This document shows, one piece after another, positions 10,944 through 19,132 of a stretch of DNA of 64,000 bases. The notes under the pieces were generated by a model that was given only the letters and a program-made list of their open reading frames with translations, had not been told where the DNA came from and made no database searches. Location of the stretch: contig CALDSR010000045.1 of NCBI GenBank assembly GCA_937924505.1, forward strand, positions 1-64,000, written 5' to 3'. This stretch comes from an uncultured Granulosicoccus sp. (lineage in GTDB: Bacteria; Pseudomonadota; Gammaproteobacteria; Granulosicoccales; Granulosicoccaceae). Each line of letters begins with the position of its first letter. The first letter of the stretch is position 1. Both the position numbers and the translations under genes were made by a program.

Positions 10944-12095
10944 ATGGCTGCAAGCAAACAAGCCCTTTTTCCGGGCGCTACGGTCGGTGTCGTCGGTGGC
11001 GGGCAGCTCGGTCGATACTTTGTCCTCGAAGCCCGCCGACTTGGCTATCACACCTGGGTGCTCGACCCCGACGCACAGGCGCCGGCCATGCAAATCGCAG
11101 AACATGTAGAAGTCGCCGCGTTTGATGATATGGAAGCGCTTGAACGTATGGCCAAGGCCTGCGATGCGGTGACCATCGAGTTTGAAAACGTACCGGCAGC
11201 GAGTCTGGATCTGTTGGCGGGTTTGACGCGTGTAGCGCCGTCCGGCGACTCGGTACATATCGCCCAGGATAGAGTCCGTGAGAAAGAAACAGCGCGAGCG
11301 GCTGGTCTTCAACCGGTGCCTTTTGCCGTGATCAACTCGGTCGATGATCTGGAGTCGGCAGTTGCATCTATTGAATTGCCAGCCATTCTTAAAACTACGC
11401 AATTGGGTTATGACGGTAAGGGTCAGGTGGTGTGCTCTTCGGCCGAGGAGGTCAAGGCCGCGTTTGACAGTGTCGGCCAGGTGTCGTGTGTGCTGGAACA
11501 AAGGATTGCCTTGCAGTCTGAAATATCGGTGGTTCTGGCGCGCGGGTTTGATGGCGTGACGCGATGTTTTCCGGTCGCTGAGAATGTGCATGTCAATGGA
11601 ATTCTGCACACGTCACAAGTGCCATCGACTTGTAGTGCCGAGTTGCAAGCGAAGGCGCAATCGTTAGCGATTCAACTTGGCGACCATATTGATTATCACG
11701 GTGTACTGGCTGTTGAGTTCTTTGTTGATCAGCAGAACCAGTTGTTGTTCAACGAGATGGCACCCAGGCCGCATAATAGCGGTCACTACACGTTGGATGC
11801 TTCGCCAACATCGCAGTTCGAGCAGCAATTGCGGGTGTTGTGCGCGTTGCCACTTGGCGATACTGTGACGTTGAAGGCAGTCGTCATGCTTAACCTCCTT
11901 GGTGACAGTTGGACGGCGGGGGAGCCAAATTGGCAGCCACTGATGGCGTCATCAATGGCAAAGCTTCATTTGTATGGCAAGTCAACCGCGCGTCCCGGAC
12001 GAAAAATGGGCCACGTCAATTGTCTGGCTGATACACCTGACACTGCCATGAAGTCAGCGCTCGCTGTTGCTAAAACCCTTGTTTCCAAAGGTTAA
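10944..12095 (+). CDS. purK: 5-(carboxyamino)imidazole ribonucleotide synthase
   Basis: ATP-grasp enzyme that makes N5-CAIR from AIR, bicarbonate and ATP, feeding PurE. The 383-residue protein opens with VGVVGGGQLGRYF; the central ATP-grasp part has ILKTTQLGYDGKGQ, and the metal-binding segment FNEMAPRPHNSGHYT is intact. It begins 8 bases after purE and is the last gene of the pair; a 165-base gap separates it from the capsule island. Confidence 0.96.
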   Translation: MAASKQALFPGATVGVVGGGQLGRYFVLEARRLGYHTWVLDPDAQAPAMQIAEHVEVAAFDDMEALERMAKACDAVTIEFENVPAASLDLLAGLTRVAPSGDSVHIAQDRVREKETARAAGLQPVPFAVINSVDDLESAVASIELPAILKTTQLGYDGKGQVVCSSAEEVKAAFDSVGQVSCVLEQRIALQSEISVVLARGFDGVTRCFPVAENVHVNGILHTSQVPSTCSAELQAKAQSLAIQLGDHIDYHGVLAVEFFVDQQNQLLFNEMAPRPHNSGHYTLDASPTSQFEQQLRVLCALPLGDTVTLKAVVMLNLLGDSWTAGEPNWQPLMASSMAKLHLYGKSTARPGRKMGHVNCLADTPDTAMKSALAVAKTLVSKG

Positions 12096-12260
12096 ACGCT
12101 TTTTCGCTGCCCGCGGGGGAATGTGTTTGTTTTTTCGGCACCAGCGCCAGAAAGTCAGCGACACCGACAATTAATTGCGGTACGGATAAAGCGACCGGTA
12201 TGTGGTACAGAAATCGCTTTCACAGGCCAATAAATCAAAATCATTGGACCTGCAACATCC

Positions 12261-13262
12261 ATGAGTCTCGCCCAGCGTAGTACAGATACACGTGGCAACT
12301 CTGCCAGCTTCATCCCGACAGCGGTGGAATCGCTCACGATGCAAAGCAATGCGCTTGCTTCGATTGCGAACCATCTGGATGCCGAATTCGATGACGCGGT
12401 CAAGCTTATCCTCGGGTGTAAAGGACGCGTAATTATTTCCGGTATGGGTAAATCGGGGATTGTTGGCAAGAAGATCGCCGCGACCTTTGCGTCTACGGGT
12501 ACACCCAGCTTTTATGTGCATCCGGGTGAAGCTATACATGGTGATCTCGGCATGATCACATCCGATGATTTGATCGTTTTGATTTCATTCAGCGGTGAAA
12601 CCGAAGAAATCATGAAGCTTATGCCTTCCTTGAAATACTTTGGCAATCGTATCATCGGTATTGTTGGTCAAGCCGATACGACCCTTGGTAAAGAGGCCGA
12701 TGTTACCTTGCGGGTCGATATAGAACGTGAGGTCTGTCCGAACAATCTCGCACCAACCACATCAGCACTTGCGATCATGGCATTAGGTGATGCGATGGCC
12801 GTCTGCCTGATCAAGGCACGTGATTTCAAGCCGGCAGATTTTGCCCAGTTTCATCCAGGTGGCATGCTTGGAAGACGATTGCTGTCGCGTGTCGGCGATG
12901 TGATGATCACTGAAAACCTGCCGGTTATCGGCCCGGAAGAGAGTGTGCGCGAAGCGATCTTCTGCATGACCTCAGGACGCCTTGGTTTGGCCATTATTGT
13001 TGAGGATGAACGTCTTCTTGGCATACTGACCGATGGCGATTTACGTCGAGCCCTGATCATGGATCCAACCATGATGGACAAGCGGGTCCGCGATTTCATG
13101 ACGCCTGTACCGGTGACAATTTCGGCCAATGCGATGGTCTCGGATGCCGAAGTCCTGATGCGCAAATACAAGATTCGCGCGCTGATCGTGACCGATGGTC
13201 GCGCCAGCGAGGGCGATCGGGTCTGCGGTCTGCTTGAGATATTCGCGGATAACAAGCCGTAA
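12261..13262 (+). CDS. kpsF: D-arabinose-5-phosphate isomerase, KpsF/KdsD type
   Basis: Interconverts ribulose-5-phosphate and arabinose-5-phosphate, the first step toward Kdo. The 333-residue protein has an N-terminal SIS domain (VIISGMGKSGIVGKKIA, then STGTPSFYVHPGEA and LISFSGETEE) and two C-terminal CBS domains (GLAIIVEDERLLGILTDGDLR in the first). The FHPGG segment between them is typical. No clear ribosome-binding site precedes ATG 12261; an ATG at 12339 would shorten it by 26 residues. As the first gene of a capsule island that also contains kpsC and kpsS, it is better called a capsule-dedicated KpsF than the housekeeping KdsD, but sequence alone does not separate the two. Confidence 0.9.
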   Translation: MSLAQRSTDTRGNSASFIPTAVESLTMQSNALASIANHLDAEFDDAVKLILGCKGRVIISGMGKSGIVGKKIAATFASTGTPSFYVHPGEAIHGDLGMITSDDLIVLISFSGETEEIMKLMPSLKYFGNRIIGIVGQADTTLGKEADVTLRVDIEREVCPNNLAPTTSALAIMALGDAMAVCLIKARDFKPADFAQFHPGGMLGRRLLSRVGDVMITENLPVIGPEESVREAIFCMTSGRLGLAIIVEDERLLGILTDGDLRRALIMDPTMMDKRVRDFMTPVPVTISANAMVSDAEVLMRKYKIRALIVTDGRASEGDRVCGLLEIFADNKP

Positions 13263-13318
13263 AGCGGCACTCAAACGCAAAGTGTGCGGTATTGCACAAT
13301 AATTGCATCCAGACAATC

Positions 13319-13921
13319 ATGATTATCGATATGCACCCACGGCTTCTGACCGCGGCTTTATGCCTGCTACTCGGTGGTTGCGCGTCACTTGAGCCGACGC
13401 GTGGCCTTGATGAGCCTGTCACTCCCACTGTCGCAAACACACTCGGCGAGTCTGCTGAAGGTCGCGTTGTGGCTGTCGATAGCAATGAATTTGGTATAGA
13501 TGGCGTGTCCACCGGGGCTCACTATACGGCGGCGAGTGGTAAAACCTGCAAGCGTCTTTTTAATGCTGCCGATCAGCAATTGCCACGGGTCGTTTGCCAA
13601 TCGGCAAACGGCGAATGGTATTTGCAGCGATCGCTGGCGCTTGCGGAATCGACGGCTCAAGCAACGGCTGTAGTCAGCGCGCAGCCTGTCACCATTGTTA
13701 GTGACAGTGAGTCGAATGACAAAGTCAGTGAGGATGGTCGTGATCTTGTCGAACGACAGTTGCAATCGGATGAAACACTTTGGTCCTTTGCGCAACGCTT
13801 GACCGGTAATGGCCTCAACTGGCATCAGATAGCCGATGCCAACGGTATTGATGACGCACGGCAGCTTGATGCCAATACGACCTTGCTGCTACCGGCTGGT
13901 TTGCTCAAGGCAGGGCAGTGA
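13319..13921 (+). CDS. Lipoprotein with C-terminal LysM-like domain in the capsule operon
   Basis: Predicted lipoprotein of about 200 residues. The hydrophobic stretch LLTAALCLLLGGC ends in a lipobox with lipidated Cys21 (Cys17 if translation starts at the ATG at 13331). The middle has a small Cys-containing segment (YTAASGKTCKRLF then RVVCQSANGEWYL), and residues of about 150-195 resemble a degenerate LysM (ETLWSFAQRLTGNGLNWHQ, then IADANGI and LLLPAGL). LysM domains often bind peptidoglycan or chitin-like glycans. It lies between kpsF and kpsT, 41 bases before the latter. No known kps gene has this form; it may anchor the export machine to the wall. Role unknown. Confidence 0.75.
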   Translation: MIIDMHPRLLTAALCLLLGGCASLEPTRGLDEPVTPTVANTLGESAEGRVVAVDSNEFGIDGVSTGAHYTAASGKTCKRLFNAADQQLPRVVCQSANGEWYLQRSLALAESTAQATAVVSAQPVTIVSDSESNDKVSEDGRDLVERQLQSDETLWSFAQRLTGNGLNWHQIADANGIDDARQLDANTTLLLPAGLLKAGQ

Positions 13922-13961
13922 TGTCCATTATATTTATCCCAGCTAATGCGAGCGCTGCATC

Positions 13962-14624
13962 GTGGTTCGCCTGAACAATGTCACTAAACGCTATCGCACG
14001 AAGGCGGGTGTCAAAGTAGTTCTTGACAATGTGTCGGTCACGTTTCCGCAAGGGCGTAGTGTCGGTATTCTCGGTCTTAACGGGGCAGGTAAATCTACCT
14101 TGATTCGTATCATCGGTGATGCAGAGCCTCATGACACAGGTTCCGTTGAACGCGTCGGTAACATCTCCTGGCCGCTTGGTTATGCCGGTGGTTTCCAGAG
14201 CAATCTGACCGCGCGGGAAAATGCCCGTTTTGTCGCACGAATCTATGGTGAAAACCCTGAATATATCGAGCAATTTACAGAGGAATTTTCGGAACTCGAA
14301 GAATACTTTGATGTTCCTTTGCGCAACTATTCCGCCGGTATGCGTGGTCGATTCGCGTTTTCAGTCAGTCTTGCCTGTAATTTCGATTGCTACCTGGTGG
14401 ATGAGGCTCTGGAGACCGGGGACGTGCGCTACAAGGAGAAATTTCGCCGTGCTTTTGAAGAGCGTCGCGCTACGGCCTCGGTAATTCTGGTCTCGCATAA
14501 TGAGCAAACGATACGTCGCAACTGCGATATGGCCGCCATCCTGCATGAAGGTTCGCTCGAGATGTATGACCAGCTGAAGGATGCTCTTGAGCATTATCAA
14601 TTTCTGCAAACCCGCGCGGCCTGA
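13962..14624 (+). CDS. kpsT: Capsule ABC exporter ATP-binding protein, KpsT/CtrD/BexA type
   Basis: ATPase subunit of an ABC transporter that moves lipid-linked capsular polysaccharide across the inner membrane. The 220-residue protein has Walker A GLNGAGKS (residues 38-45), the ISWPLGYAGGFQSNLTARE segment typical of KpsT, the signature YSAGM, Walker B ending in YLVDE, and the switch His in ILVSHNEQ. It starts with GTG at 13962. Its expected permease partner (KpsM) is neither upstream nor downstream. It is followed after 2 bases by the KpsE-like gene. Confidence 0.92.
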   Translation: MVRLNNVTKRYRTKAGVKVVLDNVSVTFPQGRSVGILGLNGAGKSTLIRIIGDAEPHDTGSVERVGNISWPLGYAGGFQSNLTARENARFVARIYGENPEYIEQFTEEFSELEEYFDVPLRNYSAGMRGRFAFSVSLACNFDCYLVDEALETGDVRYKEKFRRAFEERRATASVILVSHNEQTIRRNCDMAAILHEGSLEMYDQLKDALEHYQFLQTRAA

Positions 14625-14626
14625 TC

Positions 14627-15718
14627 ATGAATGCCATTCTCAAAAGCTTTTTGATTGTTTGTGGGACACCCACGCTGGTAGCTGCGATCTACTATGGCCT
14701 GTTCGCGTCCGACGTCTATGTGTCCGAATCACGCTTTGCCATTCGTTCATCGGGATCCGGAGCCAGTGTGACCGGTCTGGCAGCCATTCTCTCCTCGCCG
14801 ATTGTGTCATCAGGTAGTCAGGACTCGTTGGTTGTGACTGACTACGTCAAGTCACAGGATATGTTGAGCAAGGTGCAGAACGAGCTTGATATTCGTAATC
14901 ATTATTCAGACAAGAATAATGATTTGCTCTCACGTCTTGAAAAAGAAGCAACCAATGAGGAGCTACTTGATTACTTTGACCGGCGTGTCGAACTTATTCG
15001 TGACTCAAGCAGTGATGTCATAACCTTGAAAGTTCGTGCTTACAGTCCGGAATTTGCCCAGTCATTGGCGAAGGTGATTATCGAACAAAGTGAAGATCTC
15101 GTTAATCGCATGTCCACTCGCATGGAACAGGATGCCTTGTCGGTTGCCCGTGGTGAAGTGGAACGTCTCGCTGACAAGCTCAAGCATGCGAGTGATCAGT
15201 TGATGGTATTTCGCAATGAGAATCAGTCGCTGAATCCGGCTGCAGAATCTTCGACGATGGTTGAGCTTATTGCGAATATTGAAGGACAACTACTTGAGAC
15301 ACGGACTGAACTTTCAGAAAAATTGGCTTTCATGCGTGAGGGTTCATCCGAGATAGTCAGTCTGCGCAATCGCATCAAGGTCTTGAGTCGACAACTGGAT
15401 CTCGAGAAGGGACGGATATCTGGCAAGTCCGGAGGCACCGTACTTAGTGGTCTTATCGATTCTTATCAACCGCTGGTACTGGATCAGGAAATTGCTCAGC
15501 AGCAATATACCTCGGCGTTGACGTCTATGGAGTTGGCGCGACTTGAAGCACAACGCAAGAAGCAGTATTTAGTGCCTTTCATCTTGCCAAACCTACCGGA
15601 TGAGCCGATTGAACCGCACCGTTTCATGTCGGTGGTGACAGTCTTTATAGGTGCGTTGATCATTTTTTTGATCGGTGGTCTTTTCTGGTCGGCCTTACGT
15701 GACCACATGCGTTCCTGA
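14627..15718 (+). CDS. kpsE: Capsule export inner-membrane polysaccharide co-polymerase, KpsE/CtrB/BexC type
   Basis: Inner-membrane protein that links the ABC exporter to the outer-membrane channel. The 363-residue protein has a transmembrane helix near residues 6-26, a long periplasmic part with predicted coiled coil (many heptads between about 165 and 270), and a second helix near 336-356 preceded by the Pro-rich PNLPDEPIEPHR, the family hallmark. Only two bases separate it from kpsT, and its stop overlaps the start region of the next gene. Confidence 0.88.
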   Translation: MNAILKSFLIVCGTPTLVAAIYYGLFASDVYVSESRFAIRSSGSGASVTGLAAILSSPIVSSGSQDSLVVTDYVKSQDMLSKVQNELDIRNHYSDKNNDLLSRLEKEATNEELLDYFDRRVELIRDSSSDVITLKVRAYSPEFAQSLAKVIIEQSEDLVNRMSTRMEQDALSVARGEVERLADKLKHASDQLMVFRNENQSLNPAAESSTMVELIANIEGQLLETRTELSEKLAFMREGSSEIVSLRNRIKVLSRQLDLEKGRISGKSGGTVLSGLIDSYQPLVLDQEIAQQQYTSALTSMELARLEAQRKKQYLVPFILPNLPDEPIEPHRFMSVVTVFIGALIIFLIGGLFWSALRDHMRS

Positions 15719-15732
15719 TGAGGAATGAGATT

Positions 15733-17406
15733 ATGAATTTAGATTGCATTATTTTTGTCATGAAAAAGAGCTTGCTGGCGATAGCTGCCATTGTTCTCTT
15801 TACGGTGACAGCACAGGCGCAGTCCATTGGTGGTTCTGGTGTCGGCACAAATGTGACCGAAGTTGAAGCCGCGGCGCTGCTGCAGGAAAACAATTCTTCT
15901 ACGCGACCGTCGCCAACCGCGGCCATTGCACCCTTTGGTGCGAGCCTCTTTCAAGGCGGATTCAGCAACGATAGTGAAGACGGTATCAACCCGACCTATA
16001 TCATCAAGCCGGGTGATTCGATCAGTGTGCGTATTTGGGGTGCGACGCAGTTCAATGATCGATTGGTTGTCGATCCACAGGGTAATATCTTTATACCGAT
16101 GGTTGGCCCCATTGCGGTGGCCGGTACACCGAATGCGCAGTTGAACGATACGGTATCAGCAGCGGTCGGTCGTGTTTTTACTGACAATGTCCGTGTTTAC
16201 ACCAGCCTTGATGGCACTCAGCCTGTCGCGGTGTTTGTCACGGGCTTTGTACCGAACCCCGGACGATTCGCTGGTATTCCGTCAAATTCCGCCATGTACT
16301 ACATTGATCGCGCTGGTGGCATCGATGCCGAGCGTGGCAGTTATCGCAACATTGAGATCAAGCGACGTGGTGATGTGGTCGCGAATCTAGACCTGTACGA
16401 TTTTCTTATCACCGGTAATTTGCCTATCGTGCAATTTGAAGATGGAGACACGATCGTTGTTGGCGCGCGAGGGAAGGTGATAACCGCGACCGGTGATATT
16501 GCAAACAGTGCGGCATTCGAATTTTCCACGGACATTATCAATGGCCAGGAACTGCTTGATCTCGCCTTTCTTGACGTTGACGTTAACTATGCGGGAGTGT
16601 CTGGATTTCGGAATCGTCTGCCGTTTTCAAAATACATCACGGTCGATGAATTTCGTGCGATGAGGCTCGATAGTGGTGACACGGTCAACTTCCAGGCAGA
16701 TCAACACGACAATGTCATTGTCGTTGACGTCGAAGGGCCGCATATGGGTCCCTCTCGTTACTCGGTACCCAAGGGGACTCGACTTAACGAATTGCTCGAC
16801 TATATCGAGATTGATAAGGGTTCGGCCAATATTGGTGCTATCTCTTTAAAACGAAAGGCCATTGCCACGCGTCAAAAAGAAGCACTTGACGAAAGTCTGC
16901 GCCGACTTGAAACCGCCTATTTGACCGCCGCCTCGCAAACTGATGCTGAATCTGCTATTCGCGCCCAGGAAGCGGAACTGATAGGCCGGTTTGTCCAGCG
17001 TGCTCGTGACATATCACCCAGCGGTCGCCTGGTTGTCGCCAGTGCAGGTGGAATAGCCAATGTTGCCTTGCAGCAGGGCGATACCATTTCCATCCCACCG
17101 GTCAGCGACTCGATATTGCTAGGTGGCGAAGTGCTGGTGTCACAAGCCATGTTGTTTGTCGAAGGTAAGCGCGCGATGGATTATATCGAAAGCTCTGGCG
17201 GGTTTACCCCGCAAGCACTGACCGATCGCATCATCCTCTTGCATGCCAATGGTGAAGTGTCCAGTGCCAAGAATCCGATTGTCAATCGAGGTGATGAAAT
17301 CATTGTCTTGCCAATGGTACCCGTCAAAAACTTGCAGATTGCGGCAACCATTGTTGATATCGTCTACAAAGTTGCGATAGCCGCATCGGTAGCATTGAGC
17401 CTGTAA
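15733..17406 (+). CDS. kpsD: Outer-membrane polysaccharide export protein, KpsD type with SLBB domains
   Basis: Periplasmic/outer-membrane component of capsule export. At 557 residues it is nearly the length of E. coli KpsD. A signal peptide (MKKSLLAIAAIVLFTVTAQA) is followed by a Poly_export domain (YIIKPGDSISVRIWGATQF, then VDPQGNIFIPMVGPI) and at least two SLBB-like segments (VTGFVPNPGRF and the later EGPHMGPSRYSVP). The C-terminus ends in a hydrophobic helix. The ATG at 15733 has AGGA 8 bases upstream and is chosen; the ATG at 15718 overlaps the previous stop region, and the one at 15760 gives the bare signal peptide. Confidence 0.88.
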   Translation: MNLDCIIFVMKKSLLAIAAIVLFTVTAQAQSIGGSGVGTNVTEVEAAALLQENNSSTRPSPTAAIAPFGASLFQGGFSNDSEDGINPTYIIKPGDSISVRIWGATQFNDRLVVDPQGNIFIPMVGPIAVAGTPNAQLNDTVSAAVGRVFTDNVRVYTSLDGTQPVAVFVTGFVPNPGRFAGIPSNSAMYYIDRAGGIDAERGSYRNIEIKRRGDVVANLDLYDFLITGNLPIVQFEDGDTIVVGARGKVITATGDIANSAAFEFSTDIINGQELLDLAFLDVDVNYAGVSGFRNRLPFSKYITVDEFRAMRLDSGDTVNFQADQHDNVIVVDVEGPHMGPSRYSVPKGTRLNELLDYIEIDKGSANIGAISLKRKAIATRQKEALDESLRRLETAYLTAASQTDAESAIRAQEAELIGRFVQRARDISPSGRLVVASAGGIANVALQQGDTISIPPVSDSILLGGEVLVSQAMLFVEGKRAMDYIESSGGFTPQALTDRIILLHANGEVSSAKNPIVNRGDEIIVLPMVPVKNLQIAATIVDIVYKVAIAASVALSL

Positions 17407-17410
17407 TTCC

Positions 17411-18127
17411 ATGGCACGCCCGGCGCTCATCAACCCTGATAACCCTGACGTTGAGGCGGATACCAACGTCAGCTTAAGCGTGGTTGACAAAAAAGGCCCA
17501 CAAGACGAACACGACGAACGAGACAAGGAACAAGCGGAACACGAAAATCTTGTCCAGCGCAGTATTCGTGAGATCACCTCTTTGCAGCGCGAGATGCACG
17601 ATTTGTCAGAGAATCTGGTGGCGCTTGGTGCGCCGTTCCAGACCGTCAATGTGTTGGTGGAAATGGGCTTCAATAACAAGGTATCTGAACAAAAGGCATT
17701 GCTGGATACTCTATTCGTGGACGCGGATGGTGGTAACGGGGTTGCGCTTGCTGACCGTGACAAGTTTTGTTTTCTGCTCAAGCAACTTGTTGACTTTGAG
17801 CGTGACATGGCCAATCTTCGCCGCACAGCTCGCGAGCAGGGACTGAAACTTCCGGTCCTGAATGCACTGACGCACATGATTCGGCGCAATCCCGGCGATG
17901 GTGGCAAGGCGGAGATCAATGCTTTTTTGGGTTATGCATTGGCCTATGGGGTTGAGCTCGACGGCGTGGCTTCCGTTCTAGAGCATGTTGAGCAGCAGCC
18001 ACAATCAGTATTGCCACAGATCGATCGCTCAAACTTCGAGTCCGCCCCCAATGATCGCAAGGCGCTGATCCGGGATCTGTTGCTGGGAGCCTCTCTGACC
18101 GTAATCCTGCTTTGGCTGGTGCTCTGA
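17411..18127 (+). CDS. Unknown tail-anchored protein at the end of the export operon
   Basis: I do not recognise this 238-residue protein. The N-terminal 50 residues are highly charged (KKGPQDEHDERDKEQAEHE), followed by a mainly helical, possibly coiled-coil middle part and a single hydrophobic segment at the extreme C-terminus (LLLGASLTVILLWLVL), as in a tail-anchored inner-membrane protein with most of its mass in the cytoplasm. It begins 4 bases after the kpsD-like stop and is therefore probably co-translated with the export genes. It is far too small and has too few membrane helices to be the missing KpsM permease. A regulatory or scaffolding role at the exporter is a guess. Confidence 0.75.
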   Translation: MARPALINPDNPDVEADTNVSLSVVDKKGPQDEHDERDKEQAEHENLVQRSIREITSLQREMHDLSENLVALGAPFQTVNVLVEMGFNNKVSEQKALLDTLFVDADGGNGVALADRDKFCFLLKQLVDFERDMANLRRTAREQGLKLPVLNALTHMIRRNPGDGGKAEINAFLGYALAYGVELDGVASVLEHVEQQPQSVLPQIDRSNFESAPNDRKALIRDLLLGASLTVILLWLVL

Positions 18128-18272
18128 TACGGATTTTGGGCAGGATTGACAGATCCGACCTGATCGCAGGATCTTTCGGCGTGAATATTGCGAAACAGTC
18201 CTTTAAAAATCAGCCTCTCCGTTGTATTGGACGGCTTTGAGCGACCTGAAAACAATCATATAGAGGTGAGGT

Positions 18273-19130
18273 GTGGAGCGATTGATCCCAGTCATGGTTC
18301 GAACCTTCGGGCGTACTGGTTCGACTCTTTTGATGCAGATTCTAGGTTCTCATCAGAACGTGTGTTTCGAACGAAGGTACCCTTTCGAAACTCGCTATCT
18401 CACTTACGTCTACAACATGTCTCGCTTGCTGACCTTGAAGGGGAAGGCCGACGAGCCGTGGGATAACGATGTGTTGTTCCGCGGCGAGCAACGTATGATG
18501 GGTTGTCTTCCATACGGTGATTTGAAATCACTTGATCGCAATCGTTTGTCGAAACGCGCCTTGATGTCGTTGTGGGAGACCTTCTCTGCCGAGATGAGAG
18601 AGTCTGCCGGAATAGGTAGTGGCGAGAAAGCGTTTTACGCTGAAAAGGTGCCGCCTTATGTGGCAGAAACTGTTAACGACACGATGCCAGCCAAAAATAT
18701 CTTCCTGCTACGTGATCCACGTGATGAAATGGTATCGATCAAGAGCTTTAATCACAAGCGAGGTTACAAGTCCTTTGGTTGGCTCGAAACCGATACAGAT
18801 GTCAGCTATGCACAGAGGATATGTCGTAATCGACAGAATTTCATGCAATTTATGCTCGATTTCAAAACCGACAACCGACGACTGTTCGTGCGTTATGAAG
18901 ACCTGATCAGAAATGGCGATGAAGAGGTTGGGCGTATTTCCGAGTGGCTGGGCTTGCCTTTGTCTCTAAAGAAAATCGAGAAGGAAAAAAAGATTCGTGA
19001 AGTCCACATGACGAGCAGAGATCCGTCTGCGTCGGTTGAACGTTGGCGGCATGAGCTTAGCGATGAAGTGCTGGATATCTTCAAGAACAACCTGGGAAAT
19101 GAACTTACCGGGTTGGGTTACGCTGTCTGA
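18273..19130 (+). CDS. PAPS-dependent sulfotransferase
   Basis: Predicted cytoplasmic sulfotransferase that moves a sulfate from PAPS to an acceptor, here probably a sugar of the capsule. The N-terminal TFGRTGSTLLMQIL is the 5'-phosphosulfate-binding loop, and FLLRDPRDEMVSIKSF is the 3'-phosphate-binding segment with its Arg and Ser. The length, 285 residues, is usual for the family. Start is GTG 18273 with AGAGGT a few bases upstream. It follows a 145-base gap after the export operon and precedes a GT2 gene by 2 bases, so it probably heads a second transcription unit. Confidence 0.88.
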   Translation: MERLIPVMVRTFGRTGSTLLMQILGSHQNVCFERRYPFETRYLTYVYNMSRLLTLKGKADEPWDNDVLFRGEQRMMGCLPYGDLKSLDRNRLSKRALMSLWETFSAEMRESAGIGSGEKAFYAEKVPPYVAETVNDTMPAKNIFLLRDPRDEMVSIKSFNHKRGYKSFGWLETDTDVSYAQRICRNRQNFMQFMLDFKTDNRRLFVRYEDLIRNGDEEVGRISEWLGLPLSLKKIEKEKKIREVHMTSRDPSASVERWRHELSDEVLDIFKNNLGNELTGLGYAV

Positions 19131-19132
19131 GC

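Noticed and set aside
13921..13974. 17-codon frame starting on the lipoprotein stop and ending inside kpsT
   Set aside because: It could help couple translation to the kpsT GTG, but it is very short, has no ribosome-binding site and may be chance.
17411..18127. The unknown membrane protein as the missing KpsM permease
   Set aside because: It has only one hydrophobic segment, at the C-terminus, while KpsM needs about six.
18146..18174. TTGACA as -35 of a sulfotransferase promoter
   Set aside because: The hexamer is perfect, but no acceptable -10 lies 15-19 bases downstream.
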